NCBI RefSeq assembly: GCF_000430805.1
Contig: NZ_KE387261.1
Location: 121,844-185,843 of the forward strand
Direction of reading: 5' to 3'
Source of the DNA: Chitinilyticum aquatile DSM 21506
Lineage (GTDB): Bacteria; Pseudomonadota; Gammaproteobacteria; Burkholderiales; Chitinibacteraceae
Length of the DNA: 64,000 bases
The translations under genes were made by a program, and so were the position numbers. Under the pieces are notes generated by a model, which made no database searches, was not told where the DNA came from, and worked only from the letters and a program-made list of their open reading frames with translations. This document shows, in pieces, positions 1 through 8,952 of the stretch; position 1 is the first letter of the stretch; every line of letters starts with the position of its first letter.

Positions 1-77
1 GAGAAGACTCGAACTTCCACGCCCTTGCGAGCGCTAGGACCTGAACCTAGTGCGTCTACCAATTCCGCCACCTGGGC
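1..77 (-). tRNA. tRNA-Leu(CAG), 3' end cut off by the window edge
   Basis: On the minus strand the sequence starts GCCCAGGTGGCGGAATTGG, typical of a class II leucine tRNA. The anticodon stem CTAGG/CCTAG encloses the loop TTCAGGT, giving anticodon CAG. A variable arm (CGCTCGCAAGGGCG) and a GTTCGAGTC T-loop follow. The acceptor 3' strand lies outside the window. It is divergent from rnr, about 80 bp away. Confidence 0.93.
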
Positions 78-158
78 TCTTCAACTAAGCTACAATTCGC
101 TTGCGCGTCCTGCAGTGCATTGCTTAGAGGACGCGAATTATTGAGAAAAGCAGAGACA

Positions 159-2534
159 ATGTCAATCAAAAAAGAAAAGAAATTTACCGAAGAAAAAACC
201 GCCGTCCCGGCGCCGCGTCGCAGGGCCAGAAAAATCAATGCCTTGCGTGCACAGGATCCTTTCCTCGCCCGCGAGCGCGAGCGGTATGAAAATCCGCTGC
301 CATCCCGTGAATATGTGCTGCAACTGCTGGAAGAAGCAGGGGCGCCGCTGTTTGTCGAAGACCTGGCCCGCCAGCTGGGCATCAACGAAGAAGAAAGCCT
401 GCCCTTCGAGCGCCGCCTGCGGGCGATGGAGCGTGAAGGGCAGCTGATGATCAATCGCAAGGGGGCGCTGTGCATCCCGGCCAAGATCGACCTGATTGCC
501 GGACGCGTGCAGGGGCATGCAGACGGGTTTGGTTTTCTGGTGCCCGATGATGCGTCGGAAGACCTGTTCCTTGGTCCCAAGGAAATGGCCAAGGTGCTGC
601 ATGGCGATCGCGCGCTGGTACGCCAGATCGGTGTTGATCGCCGCGGACGCCGCGAGGGCACGATTGTCGAAGTGCTTGAGCACGTCAATTCGAAGCTGGT
701 TGGCCGTTTCCGTGCCGAGCGCGGCATTTTCTATGTGACTGCCGAAGACAAGCGTATCAGCCAGGAAATCCTGATCGAGCCGAAAGGCTCGATGGGGGCT
801 ACCGTTGGCCAGGTCGTGATGGTCGAGTTGCTTACGCAGCCGGCGCGCTATACACAGCCGGTCGGCAAGGTAATCGAAATTCTGGGTAACTATGCCGATC
901 CGGGCATGGAAATCGAAATCGCCCTCAGAAAGCACAATCTGCCGCATGTCTTCAGCGACGAAGCGCTGGCTCAGGCTGAAAAAACGCCGGCCAAGGTCAT
1001 GAAAAAGGACTGGAAGGCTGTGCATGGTACGGTCGAGCGCGAGGATCTGCGCGAGCTGCCGCTGGTGACCATCGATGGCGAGACGGCACGCGATTTTGAC
1101 GATGCCGTGTATGCGGAAAAATCCGGCAAGGGCTGGCGGCTGGTTGTGGCGATTGCCGACGTCAGTCATTACGTTCAGCCCGGCGATGCGCTGGATCACA
1201 CTTCGATCGAGCGCGGCAATTCGGTGTATTTTCCGCGTCGCGTGATTCCGATGCTGCCCGAACAGCTGTCCAACGGCATCTGCTCGCTCAATCCGGATGT
1301 CGAGCGCCTGTGCATGGTCTGCGACATGAAGGTGTCTGCCAAGGGGGAGATCAAAAAGTACCGCTTCTATCCGGCGGTGATGCAGTCGAAAATGCGCTTT
1401 ACCTATACGCGCGTCTGGTCGCTGCTGCAGGATGCTGCTGACGCCAGCAAGGCCGAGAAGAAGCTGCTGCCGCATCTGCAGGACCTGTATGCACTGTTCC
1501 AGTCCTTTGCCAAGGCTCGTACCATCCGTGGCGCCATCGATTTCGAGACAACCGAAACCGAGATGCGCTTCGATGACAACGGCAAGATCCGCGAAATCGT
1601 ACCGGTGGTGCGTAACGATGCCCACAAGCTCATCGAAGAATGCATGCTGGCGGCCAACGTGTCGGCGGCGGACTATCTGATCAAGAACGAACATACCGTG
1701 CTGTTCCGTGTGCATGAAGGTCCGACCCCGGAAAAGCTCGCCTATCTGCGCGAATACCTGCGTACCTGCGGGTTGACGCTGGGTGGCGATGAAGACCCGC
1801 AGGCAGGTGATTACGCCGAGCTGCTGCAAAAAATCAAGCTGCGGCCCGATGCCGAGCTGCTGCAGACCATGCTGCTGCGCAGTCTGCAGCAGGCCGTCTA
1901 TACGCCGGCGAATGCCGGCCACTTCGGTCTGAGTTACGAGGCCTACGCCCATTTCACCTCGCCGATTCGCCGTTATCCCGATCTGCTGGTGCATCGTGCC
2001 ATCAAGGCCGTGCTTGCCGGCAAGAAGTACAAGCCAGCCATGAAATGGGAGGCGCTGGGTATCCAGTGCTCGATGACCGAACGCCGTGCGGATGACGCCA
2101 GCCGTGATGTGGCGGCCTGGTTGAAGTGCTACTACATGCAGGACAAGGTGGGCGAGGTCTTCGAGGGAGTGGTGTCCGCTGTGACCAGCTTCGGCATGTT
2201 TGTACTGCTCGACAATGTCTATGTCGAGGGACTGGTGCACGTATCCGAGCTGGGATCGGATTATTTCCATTACGACGAAGCACGCCGAGAGTTGCGCGGT
2301 GAACGCAGCGGGCAGGTCTACCGCATGACCGACCGCCTGAAGGTCAAGGTGGTGCGTGTCGATCTGGAAACCAGCAAAATCGATTTTACGCTTCTTGAAG
2401 AGCGGGCCTCAGCCAAGGCTGACACCGGGCAGGGCAGGCGTCCGGCCGTGGTGCGTGAAGGCAGGAAAACTGCCGCCCCGGCTCAGCGTGAAACGGCAGT
2501 TGCCCGCAAGAAGCGCAGCTCTGGTAGGCGCTAG
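159..2534 (+). CDS. rnr: Ribonuclease R, 3'-5' exoribonuclease
   Basis: A 791-residue RNB-family exoribonuclease that degrades structured RNA processively in the 3'-5' direction in the cytoplasm. An N-terminal winged-helix/cold-shock region is followed by the RNB catalytic block with the metal-binding signature DGETARDFDDAV (about nt 1075-1110). An S1 RNA-binding domain (GVVSAVTSFGMFVLL, near nt 2170) and a basic Lys/Arg-rich tail complete the classic RNase R layout and length. I chose the ATG at 159 (MSIKKEKK) because the lysine-rich start is family-like; the frame is open 13 codons further upstream. The stop overlaps the end of a convergent PilZ-like gene by 4 nt. Confidence 0.96.
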   Translation: MSIKKEKKFTEEKTAVPAPRRRARKINALRAQDPFLARERERYENPLPSREYVLQLLEEAGAPLFVEDLARQLGINEEESLPFERRLRAMEREGQLMINRKGALCIPAKIDLIAGRVQGHADGFGFLVPDDASEDLFLGPKEMAKVLHGDRALVRQIGVDRRGRREGTIVEVLEHVNSKLVGRFRAERGIFYVTAEDKRISQEILIEPKGSMGATVGQVVMVELLTQPARYTQPVGKVIEILGNYADPGMEIEIALRKHNLPHVFSDEALAQAEKTPAKVMKKDWKAVHGTVEREDLRELPLVTIDGETARDFDDAVYAEKSGKGWRLVVAIADVSHYVQPGDALDHTSIERGNSVYFPRRVIPMLPEQLSNGICSLNPDVERLCMVCDMKVSAKGEIKKYRFYPAVMQSKMRFTYTRVWSLLQDAADASKAEKKLLPHLQDLYALFQSFAKARTIRGAIDFETTETEMRFDDNGKIREIVPVVRNDAHKLIEECMLAANVSAADYLIKNEHTVLFRVHEGPTPEKLAYLREYLRTCGLTLGGDEDPQAGDYAELLQKIKLRPDAELLQTMLLRSLQQAVYTPANAGHFGLSYEAYAHFTSPIRRYPDLLVHRAIKAVLAGKKYKPAMKWEALGIQCSMTERRADDASRDVAAWLKCYYMQDKVGEVFEGVVSAVTSFGMFVLLDNVYVEGLVHVSELGSDYFHYDEARRELRGERSGQVYRMTDRLKVKVVRVDLETSKIDFTLLEERASAKADTGQGRRPAVVREGRKTAAPAQRETAVARKKRSSGRR

Positions 2535-2875
2535 GCTCGGTCGAGCTTGAGTGTGCGGCGCAAGAGATTGCGTTGTATCTCGTCAAGCTCGGTGATCTGG
2601 ATGAACAGGCGGAATTCGCTGATGTTACCGACAAGGGTCTGACTGCTGATCTGGATCTTGCAGTCCAGATAGCAGCGTCCCTTGCGGTCAGGATCCGGCA
2701 TATCAATGTAAAGGCGGGCGGTTCTGGCGGCAATGCTCTGCGGAAACAGTGCGACGGCATGTTTTTCGCTGATGTCACTGATGCGGCCATGGATGGGCTG
2801 TTGCGAATCTTGCGGCACGATGGCTGCCCGCCAGTTGACTGGCCGGCTCTGCGGGGAAGGGTTATTACTCATCAT
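2531..2875 (-). CDS. PilZ-domain-like protein
   Basis: A 114-residue single-domain protein. The stretch WRAAIV...IHGRISDISEKHAVAL resembles the RxxxR...(D/N)xSxxG signature of PilZ domains, which bind cyclic di-GMP. The first arginine cluster is weak, however, and the final glycine of the D-x-S-x-x-G motif is replaced, so nucleotide binding is doubtful. No membrane segment or signal peptide is visible. It converges on rnr. The window also holds an HD-GYP phosphodiesterase and a GGDEF protein, so c-di-GMP signalling exists in this organism, but a link to this protein is inference. Confidence 0.6.
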   Translation of the reverse strand: MMSNNPSPQSRPVNWRAAIVPQDSQQPIHGRISDISEKHAVALFPQSIAARTARLYIDMPDPDRKGRCYLDCKIQISSQTLVGNISEFRLFIQITELDEIQRNLLRRTLKLDRA

Positions 2876-2957
2876 TGGATCGGTGCGGCCTTGTGGCCAG
2901 ACAGGGTGTGCCGTGCTGGGTTACTATCTGGTGCTGATTTTACCGGAGATTAATGAC

Positions 2958-3317
2958 ATGTTTATTGTTGACCGTTCCGCCGCCATCCTGCGTCCGAAGC
3001 AGGCCTTTCTGGACTGGCTGAACCAGTTGCCCGGCAATGATGTGGTGCTGACTCTGGACGAAATCCGCAGCGATTGCACGGTGGTCATGATCCCGGAGGC
3101 ACGCGAGCCGGAAGACGGGATTGCCTTCATCGACGACATTGCCGAAAAATTGTTCGAGATGGAGCTGGCATCGTGGGTGAGCGATGAAGAGCTCTGGCCG
3201 CCCAAGCGTAATCTGAAGCTGTTCTGGGAATGGTTCGATGTGGAAATCCATCTTGGTGTGATGGATGCGGTTTCCGATGAAATTCACAACACCCCGTCCG
3301 ATCACGCGTATCACTAG
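2958..3317 (+). CDS. Conserved hypothetical protein, 119 aa
   Basis: A soluble, acidic protein (MFIVDRSAAILRPKQAFLDWL...) with no signal peptide or membrane segment. The start at 2958 follows a GGAG at 2944-2947. The sequence is rich in aromatic and acidic residues towards the end (ELWPPKRNLKLFWEWFDVEIHLGV). I do not recognise a named family; similar short proteins next to rnr are common in betaproteobacteria, which is a recollection rather than a search result. It lies 15 bp before the SIMPL-domain gene, so the two may be co-transcribed. Confidence 0.75.
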   Translation: MFIVDRSAAILRPKQAFLDWLNQLPGNDVVLTLDEIRSDCTVVMIPEAREPEDGIAFIDDIAEKLFEMELASWVSDEELWPPKRNLKLFWEWFDVEIHLGVMDAVSDEIHNTPSDHAYH

Positions 3318-3332
3318 AAAAGGAGAAGGCTT

Positions 3333-4049
3333 GTGCGACTGATTCGTTCTTGCACTGGCGGCGTACTGCTGCTGGCGCTGGCTGCCGGTGCTGCAGCAGC
3401 TGAAGCGCCGCTTTTCAATGTCGTGAATTTTGAAACCACAGTGGCGCAGTCGGTCGAAAACGACCAGGCGCTGGCAACGCTTTTTGTGGAGAGCAGCGAC
3501 ACCGATCCGGGCAAGCTGGCTGAGCGCATCAACAAGACGCTCGCCCAGGCGCTGGAGCGAGTGAAAACAGTGTCGCAGGTGCAGTCGCGCGGCACGGGTT
3601 ACAGCACTTACCCGCTCTACAACAACAAAACTGGCAAGCAGGAAGGCTGGCGCAGCCGTGGCGAACTGCGCATCGCGTCGAGCGATTTTGCCGCCCTGTC
3701 ACGGCTGGTGGGCGAACTGCAGAAACCGCAGGCCACCGGCCTGTCGCTGCAGCTTGATTCGGTAACGTATGGTGTGTCGGACGAAGTGCGCCGCAAGACC
3801 GAAGACATACTGATCGAAGAAGGCCTGCGGCAGTTCCGCCAGCGTGCCGCACTGATGCAGCGCAGCCTGCAGGGCAAGGACTGGAAGCTGCTGAACGTCA
3901 ATGTGAATACCGGCGGCATGGCGCCACCAATGCCGGTGCGTGCCATGTACAAGGCTGCTGCAATGGCGGCCGAGGCCGCTCCGCCGCCGATGGAATCCGG
4001 GGAGTCGCGCATGACCGTGCAGGTGTCGGGCGCGATTCAGGTCGAGTAA
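3333..4049 (+). CDS. SIMPL (DUF541) domain periplasmic protein
   Basis: A 238-residue protein starting at GTG with an AAAAGGAGAAGG ribosome site just upstream. Residues 1-23 form a signal peptide ending in AAGAAAAEA. The body has the hallmark DUF541/SIMPL pattern: repeated regularly spaced blocks such as RINKTLAQALERVKTV, QSRGTGYSTYPLYNNKTGKQEGWRSRGELRI (shown in part) and a late RRKTEDILIEEGLRQFRQRA. Members are periplasmic or outer-membrane-associated proteins of uncertain function, including E. coli YggE. An Ala/Met/Pro-rich segment near the end is probably a flexible linker. Confidence 0.85.
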   Translation: MRLIRSCTGGVLLLALAAGAAAAEAPLFNVVNFETTVAQSVENDQALATLFVESSDTDPGKLAERINKTLAQALERVKTVSQVQSRGTGYSTYPLYNNKTGKQEGWRSRGELRIASSDFAALSRLVGELQKPQATGLSLQLDSVTYGVSDEVRRKTEDILIEEGLRQFRQRAALMQRSLQGKDWKLLNVNVNTGGMAPPMPVRAMYKAAAMAAEAAPPPMESGESRMTVQVSGAIQVE

Positions 4050-4061
4050 TTCCGTGCTCGC

Positions 4062-4463
4062 GTGACGCCGCCTGATCTGTTGCTGCGTCCTTCCCGGCTG
4101 GCAGTCTGCTGGTGGGGCGGGACGCATGCACTGGCCGTGTTGTGCTGTGCGGTCTTGCCGTGGCCGGCGGCACTGACCGGGGCGGCCGTGCTGGCTGTAC
4201 ATGCGTTCTGGCGTCGTCCGGGGGCGCCCGCGTTGCGCTGCCTGCGTGTCACGCCGGATGGCATTGCGCTGTGTGACGAACAGGGCAACAGCCGCATCAT
4301 GCAGCTGAACCCTGCTACCAGGGTGACGGCCATGCTGACCGTGCTGGTGTTGCATGATGCCGGTGGCCAGCAGCGGGTTGTGCTCTGGGCTGATTCTGCC
4401 TCGCCCGATGCGCTGCGTCAGTGGCGCATCTGGCTGCTCTGGTGTGCAGACCGTTCTCGATAA
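4062..4463 (+). CDS. YgfX-like small membrane protein
   Basis: A 133-residue protein with a GTG start, two adjacent hydrophobic segments in the first 50 residues (LAVCWWGGTHALAVLCCAVL and an Ala/Leu/Val stretch) and a soluble C-terminal part with a Trp-rich end. This layout and the position facing nadB match the YgfX/CptA family, inner-membrane proteins that in E. coli are linked to the SdhE/FAD-assembly and cell-shape system. No sdhE homologue is adjacent, so the functional link is only suggested. It ends 6 bp before a 49-bp palindromic repeat. Confidence 0.6.
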   Translation: MTPPDLLLRPSRLAVCWWGGTHALAVLCCAVLPWPAALTGAAVLAVHAFWRRPGAPALRCLRVTPDGIALCDEQGNSRIMQLNPATRVTAMLTVLVLHDAGGQQRVVLWADSASPDALRQWRIWLLWCADRSR

Positions 4464-4468
4464 TCTAT

Positions 4469-4517
4469 GGGTATAGCCCTGAAGCCATTTTTATAAAAGG
4501 GCTGCAGGGCTATACAT
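4469..4517. repeat. 49-bp palindromic repeat, copy 1
   Basis: The arms GTATAGCCCTG (4471-4481) and CAGGGCTATAC (4505-4515) are perfect complements, and the inner parts AAGCC/GGCT also pair. It fills the gap between the convergent ygfX-like gene and nadB and may act as a bidirectional transcript end, though it lacks a clear T-run. See the finding on the repeat family. Confidence 0.85.
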
Positions 4518-4519
4518 AT

Positions 4520-6133
4520 CTACCTATTTCCGGTTTTGCGGGCAAGTAACGGGGGAGAAAGCAGCGTTGGTCGTGCCTCGGCGTTGCTGTCCGGATAATC
4601 ACGGCTGAAATGCAGGCCGCGGCTTTCCTTGCGTGCCAGCGCGCAGTGCACGATCAGTTCGGCGGTCTGCACCAGATTGCGCAGTTCGATCAGGTCGTTG
4701 CTGACGCGGAAATGGCTGTAGAACTCGTTGATTTCACGCTGCAGCAGGTCGATGCGGTGCAGTGCGCGTTCCAGTCGCTTGTTGGTGCGGACAATGCCGA
4801 CATAATCCCACATGAAGCGCCGCAGCTCGTCCCAGTTGTGTGAAATCACCACTTCCTCGTCGGCGTCGCTGACACGGCTTTCATCCCATTCCGGTGCACA
4901 GGGTAGGGTGACTGGGGCTTGCTTCATGATGTGTGCTGCTGCCGCTTTGCCAAGTACCATGCATTCCAGCAGGGAGTTGGATGCCAGACGGTTGGCGCCA
5001 TGCAGGCCGGTGTAGGCCACTTCGCCGATGCCGTAAAGTCCGGCCAGATCAGTACGACCGTCCATGTCGGTGACCAGTCCGCCGCAGGTGTAGTGCGCGG
5101 CAGGGACAACCGGAATACCCTGCTTGGTGATGTCGATGCCGAGTTCGAGACAGCGCTGGTAGATGGTTGGAAAGTGTTCCTTCACGAATGCGGCAGGCTT
5201 GTAGGAAATATCCAGATAAACGCAGTCGTAACCGCCTTTCTTCATTTCAAAATCGATGGCCCGGGCGACAATATCGCGCGGTGCCAGTTCGGCGCGTTCA
5301 TCGTGCTGTGGCATGAAGCGTGTGCCATCCGGCAGGCGCAGGATGCCGCCTTCGCCGCGTACCGCTTCGGAAATGAGGAATGATTTGGCGTGCGGGTGAT
5401 ACAGACAGGTGGGGTGGAACTGGATGAATTCCATGTTCGCAACGCGGCAGCCCGCGCGCCAGCCCATGGCAATGCCGTCCCCGGTGGAAACATCCGGATT
5501 GGTGGTGTAGAGATACACCTTGCCGGCGCCTCCGGTGGCCAGCACGGTGTGCTGGGCAAGCATGGTTTCGACGCGATCGGCATTCTTGTCGTAGATGTAG
5601 GCGCCATAGCAGCGGTTTTCCTCGGCGCGGCCGAGCTTCTCGCTGGTGATCAGATCGATCGCGATATGTTCTTCCAGTACCGTGATGTTCGGGTGCGCTG
5701 CCACCTTGCCGGCCAGGGTATCGATGACGGCTGCGCCGGTCGCGTCTGCGGCATGTATGATGCGGCGGTGGCTATGCCCCCCTTCGCGGGTGAGGTGGTA
5801 GCCCTGATAGCTGGTTTCGCCATGGTTGTCGCGGGTGAAGGGGACTCCCATCGCGATCAGCCAGTCAATGGCGGCGCGGGAGTTTTCGACGATGAAGCGG
5901 GTGGCGGCTTCGTCGCACAGGCCGGCACCGGCAATCTGGGTGTCGCGGATATGGGATTCGATGCTGTCGGCGTTGTCCAGCACGGCAGCAATCCCGCCCT
6001 GTGCCCAGCCGCTGCCGCCATCGCGCAGCGCCCGCTTGGTGACGAGCGCAACCTGATGGCGCTCGGCCAGCTGCAGGGCCATGGTCATTCCGGCAAGGCC
6101 GGAGCCGATAATCAGGATGTCAGAACTGCGCAT
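4520..6133 (-). CDS. nadB: L-aspartate oxidase
   Basis: A 537-residue flavoprotein that oxidises L-aspartate to iminoaspartate, the first step of de novo NAD synthesis. The N-terminus carries the FAD dinucleotide-binding motif [35 protein letters not shown] and the [21 protein letters not shown] block are typical of the succinate dehydrogenase/fumarate reductase flavoprotein family, and RASNS-type residues ([12 protein letters not shown]) mark NadB. The length matches the family. It is transcribed divergently from rpoE, as is common in proteobacteria. Confidence 0.97.
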   Translation of the reverse strand: MRSSDILIIGSGLAGMTMALQLAERHQVALVTKRALRDGGSGWAQGGIAAVLDNADSIESHIRDTQIAGAGLCDEAATRFIVENSRAAIDWLIAMGVPFTRDNHGETSYQGYHLTREGGHSHRRIIHAADATGAAVIDTLAGKVAAHPNITVLEEHIAIDLITSEKLGRAEENRCYGAYIYDKNADRVETMLAQHTVLATGGAGKVYLYTTNPDVSTGDGIAMGWRAGCRVANMEFIQFHPTCLYHPHAKSFLISEAVRGEGGILRLPDGTRFMPQHDERAELAPRDIVARAIDFEMKKGGYDCVYLDISYKPAAFVKEHFPTIYQRCLELGIDITKQGIPVVPAAHYTCGGLVTDMDGRTDLAGLYGIGEVAYTGLHGANRLASNSLLECMVLGKAAAAHIMKQAPVTLPCAPEWDESRVSDADEEVVISHNWDELRRFMWDYVGIVRTNKRLERALHRIDLLQREINEFYSHFRVSNDLIELRNLVQTAELIVHCALARKESRGLHFSRDYPDSNAEARPTLLSPPLLARKTGNR

Positions 6134-6294
6134 GGGCGTTGGTCCGGTATGGTGCGGAGGAGGGCGATTCTAGCACTTGCCGGGCGGCCGCGCGGCGGCC
6201 GGCTGACAATTGCCCGGCACCTCTTGCAAAATGAGCTTGCCAGCCTTATCTAGTCATCTATTGTTTGCAACCTGATGGTATTCAGCAGAATTCG

Positions 6295-6921
6295 ATGGAG
6301 CCCCTCAATCCCTCCGCCCCGTCACCCAGAGAAACGGACCAGCTGCTTGTCGAGCGTGCACAGTCCGGGGACAAGCGCGCGTTCGAGCTGCTGGTTGTCA
6401 AATACCAGCGTAGAATCGCGCGTCTGTTATCCCGTCTGATCCGCGATCCGGCAGAAATCGAAGATGTAACGCAGGAAGCGTTCATCAAGGCTTACCGTGC
6501 TTTGGGAAATTTCCGTGGCGAGAGTGCGTTCTATACCTGGCTTTACCGTATCGCGCTCAATACGGCCAAGAACTATCTGGCTGCACAGGGGCGCCGCCCC
6601 AGCCTGATCGGTGATGTGGCCGATGAAGATGGCGAGACACTCGACGCTGCGGCATTAGTACCTGACCACCACACGCCGGAAACGGAACTCGCCAACCGGC
6701 AGATTGTCACAACGGTGAATGAGGCCGTGTCGGCTCTGCCTGAAGAGTTGCGAACTGCGATTACCCTGCGCGAGATGGAAGGGCTGTCGTATGAAGAAAT
6801 CGCCGCAATGATGGATTGTCCGATCGGCACCGTGCGCTCGCGGATTTTCCGTGCGCGCGAGGCGATTGCGACACGCTTGCGCCCGCTGCTGAGTGTGGTT
6901 GGCCGTGACAAGCGCTGGTGA
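6295..6921 (+). CDS. rpoE: RNA polymerase sigma factor RpoE (AlgU type)
   Basis: A 208-residue ECF sigma factor of the envelope-stress class. Region 2 shows DPAEIEDVTQEAFIKAYRAL and FYTWLYRIALNTAKNYL; region 4 shows the SYEEIAAMMDCPIGTVRSRIFRAR helix-turn-helix. I prefer the ATG at 6295 (MEPLNPS) over the upstream TTG at 6265 because family members start just before the ETDQLLVERAQ block. The gene heads a set with rseA, rseB, rseC and mucD, the complete sigma-E stress module. Autoregulation is usual for this family, but I could not identify a convincing GAACTT-type promoter in the 130 bp upstream. Confidence 0.96.
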   Translation: MEPLNPSAPSPRETDQLLVERAQSGDKRAFELLVVKYQRRIARLLSRLIRDPAEIEDVTQEAFIKAYRALGNFRGESAFYTWLYRIALNTAKNYLAAQGRRPSLIGDVADEDGETLDAAALVPDHHTPETELANRQIVTTVNEAVSALPEELRTAITLREMEGLSYEEIAAMMDCPIGTVRSRIFRAREAIATRLRPLLSVVGRDKRW

Positions 6922-6936
6922 ACAAGGATGGTAAAA

Positions 6937-7455
6937 ATGAGTGCCAAGCTGACTGCTGAAGAACAACTTTCCGCGTTGATGGATGGCGAGCTGGCTGAAG
7001 CCGAAGCCCGCCGCGTGCTGGCGGAGCTGCAGGCGTCGCCCGCCCTGCAGGTATCCTGGTATGAATGGCATATGCAGCAGGATAGTCAGCATGGCCATCC
7101 CCTGCTTTCACCCGGTTTCATGAGCGGGTTTTCAGCGCGGCTGAGTGCTGAGCCGGTCGTGGTGGCCCCTCAGCGTCTGCGTCCTGCACGAACCGGTCGT
7201 CGTCTTCTGGTGCCCCTGACTGCGGCCGCCTCGGTTGCCTTTCTGGGGGTCGCGCTGTGGCAGGGTCTTTATCGCAGTGCTGTGCCGGTGCAGGCGCCGC
7301 TGGCTGCCGTATCGCAGCCAGCTCCCGCCACTGTGGTCGCCCAGGTCGATGTCGACGCGGTGCGCGCGTATCTCGCCGCCCACCGCGAGGCGGCAAACAA
7401 TCCGCTCAATGGTGGCGAGCCGCTGCAGGTCGCCCTGCAGCCTGAATCGAAGTAA
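6937..7455 (+). CDS. rseA: Anti-sigma-E factor RseA (MucA)
   Basis: A single-pass inner-membrane anti-sigma factor of about 172 residues. The N-terminal cytoplasmic domain has the typical EQLSALMDGELAEAEARRVL motif that binds RpoE, followed by a transmembrane segment (LLVPLTAAASVAFLGVALW) and a periplasmic C-terminal tail. AAGGA at 6924-6928 is ideally placed for the ATG at 6937; an ATG at 6928 in the same frame would overlap that site. In the known pathway, RseP and DegS-type proteases cleave RseA under envelope stress and RseB protects it. It lies immediately downstream of rpoE. Confidence 0.93.
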   Translation: MSAKLTAEEQLSALMDGELAEAEARRVLAELQASPALQVSWYEWHMQQDSQHGHPLLSPGFMSGFSARLSAEPVVVAPQRLRPARTGRRLLVPLTAAASVAFLGVALWQGLYRSAVPVQAPLAAVSQPAPATVVAQVDVDAVRAYLAAHREAANNPLNGGEPLQVALQPESK

Positions 7456-7470
7456 TTGCCGTAAAGCGTG

Positions 7471-8442
7471 ATGATGATTCGTAACCCCTTATATCTGTTG
7501 GGCGTCCAGTTGCTGCTGGCAACCTCGTTGCATGCTGCCGACTTTCTATCGCCAGCCGAGGCGACCCGCCTGATCGAGCGCGCCAACCAGGCCGCGCAGC
7601 AGACGTCCTACCAGGGCGTGTTCATGCACCAGCATGACGACATGGTTGAAAGTTTCCGGATCATCCAGCTGGTCGAAGGCGGCTCCGAGCAGGAACGCTG
7701 CGAGTCACTGGATGGTCCGACCCGGGAGTATGTGCGTACGGGCGCTCAGTACCATATGTTCCATGAAGATACCCCACTGAATCTGGTTCTTGATCGTGCA
7801 GCTACATCGCGCTTTTTTCCTCGACTGACCCACCGGGTCGGCGATGTGCTTGCTAGCTACCAGCTGCGCAAACTGGGGCGGGATCGGGTTGCAGGGCTGG
7901 AGGCCGACGTCTATCAGCTTGAGCCCCGCGACGGACTTCGCTATCCCCATCGCTTGTGGATCAATGAGGCCAGCGGACTGCTGCTGAAGAGCATGATGCT
8001 TGGCGCTCAGCGTGAGCCGGTTGAAACCTATACATTCGTGCAATTGCGCCTCGGTGGCGGCTTTGACAAGAAACTGCTGAAGCCTGTGAATCCGGTTCAT
8101 CCGGTCCTGCTCGACTCCAGCGTGGGCAAGCCCCTGCAGGGCGGACTGGAAAGCCAGTGGCAGATCCGTGATTTGCCGCCCGGTTTTGTTCTGCAGAAAC
8201 AGATTGTGCGAACGCCGCAAGGCGACAAGGGGCGCAAGGTTCAGCATCTGGTCTACAGCGATGGCCTGGTGACTGTTTCCGTATTCCTTGACCCTTCTGT
8301 GGTTCAGCTTGCTCCTGGGTTGGCAAGGCAGGGCTCCCTGCACTTTTTCGTGCGGCCATTGCCGCGGCAAACGGTAACTGTACTCGGCGAGGTGCCGGCT
8401 GAAACCGTGAAGGCATTTGCTGCCGCCTTTACCCCCCGCTAG
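7471..8442 (+). CDS. rseB: Sigma-E regulatory protein RseB (MucB)
   Basis: A 323-residue periplasmic protein with a signal peptide ending around LHAADF. It carries the MucB/RseB pattern SYQGVFMHQHDDMVESFRI and the following RVGDVLASYQLRKLGRDRVAGLEADVYQLEPRDGLRYPHRLW region (quoted in parts), which forms the LolA-like lipid-binding domain. The C-terminal domain ends with FVRPLPRQTVTVLGEVP. The family binds RseA and shields it from proteolysis until mislocalised lipids or LPS are sensed. The frame opens GTG ATG ATG; I take the first ATG. Confidence 0.93.
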   Translation: MMIRNPLYLLGVQLLLATSLHAADFLSPAEATRLIERANQAAQQTSYQGVFMHQHDDMVESFRIIQLVEGGSEQERCESLDGPTREYVRTGAQYHMFHEDTPLNLVLDRAATSRFFPRLTHRVGDVLASYQLRKLGRDRVAGLEADVYQLEPRDGLRYPHRLWINEASGLLLKSMMLGAQREPVETYTFVQLRLGGGFDKKLLKPVNPVHPVLLDSSVGKPLQGGLESQWQIRDLPPGFVLQKQIVRTPQGDKGRKVQHLVYSDGLVTVSVFLDPSVVQLAPGLARQGSLHFFVRPLPRQTVTVLGEVPAETVKAFAAAFTPR

Positions 8443-8456
8443 CGAGTTCTTCATTC

Positions 8457-8942
8457 ATGATCGAAACAGAAGCCCAGGTCAGCCGTGCCGAGCAGGATTA
8501 CGCATGGGTTGTCATTCGCCCTCATTCCCCGTGCGGGCATTGCGACCCGGTAACCGGGTGCAAGTCAGTGGCCATCAGTCGGATGTTCGGTAGCGCTCAG
8601 CAAGAATTCCGTGTGCGAAACAGCGTGCACGCGCAGGCTGGCGATCTGGTGCATGTGGCCGTGCCGGAGCAGACCTTGCTGCGCAGTGCCTTGTGGGCTT
8701 ACGGCGTGCCCCTCTTGTTGCTGCTGCTTGGCGCGATGCTCGGAAGGCTTGGTGGTCAGGAGTGGATGGCCATGCTGGGGGCCGGGCTTGGGCTGATGGC
8801 GGGTTTTCTGGTTTTGCGGCTCCTGCGACATGCGCAGTCCGGGCTTGAGCCGCATATCGTCAGCAGGGCAGGTTCCTGCGATGCGTCGCCAGGCGGCTGT
8901 GCTGTGCGCTGTGGTGGCGATTCGGGTTGCGCAAAACATTAA
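8457..8942 (+). CDS. rseC: RseC/SoxR-reducing-system family protein
   Basis: A 161-residue membrane protein. The cysteine cluster CGHC...GC in the first 45 residues and two hydrophobic segments (PLLLLLLGAMLG and MLGAGLGLMAGFLVLRLL) are the RseC signature. The C-terminus is unusually cysteine-rich (SCDASPGGCAVRCGGDSGC). In E. coli RseC is a positive modulator of sigma-E and part of the Rsx system that reduces SoxR. It lies between rseB and mucD in the sigma-E block. Confidence 0.9.
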   Translation: MIETEAQVSRAEQDYAWVVIRPHSPCGHCDPVTGCKSVAISRMFGSAQQEFRVRNSVHAQAGDLVHVAVPEQTLLRSALWAYGVPLLLLLLGAMLGRLGGQEWMAMLGAGLGLMAGFLVLRLLRHAQSGLEPHIVSRAGSCDASPGGCAVRCGGDSGCAKH

Positions 8943-8952
8943 GAGGATAACG

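Noticed and set aside
162-2270. A 702-codon open frame on the minus strand across rnr
   Set aside because: It is a shadow of the rnr codon bias: no ribosome site, His/Arg/Gln-rich composition and no family motifs, while rnr on the other strand is complete.
6134-6294. A sigma-E autoregulatory promoter upstream of rpoE
   Set aside because: I could not find a GAACTT-like -35 with a correctly spaced TCTGA-like -10, so no feature is reported.
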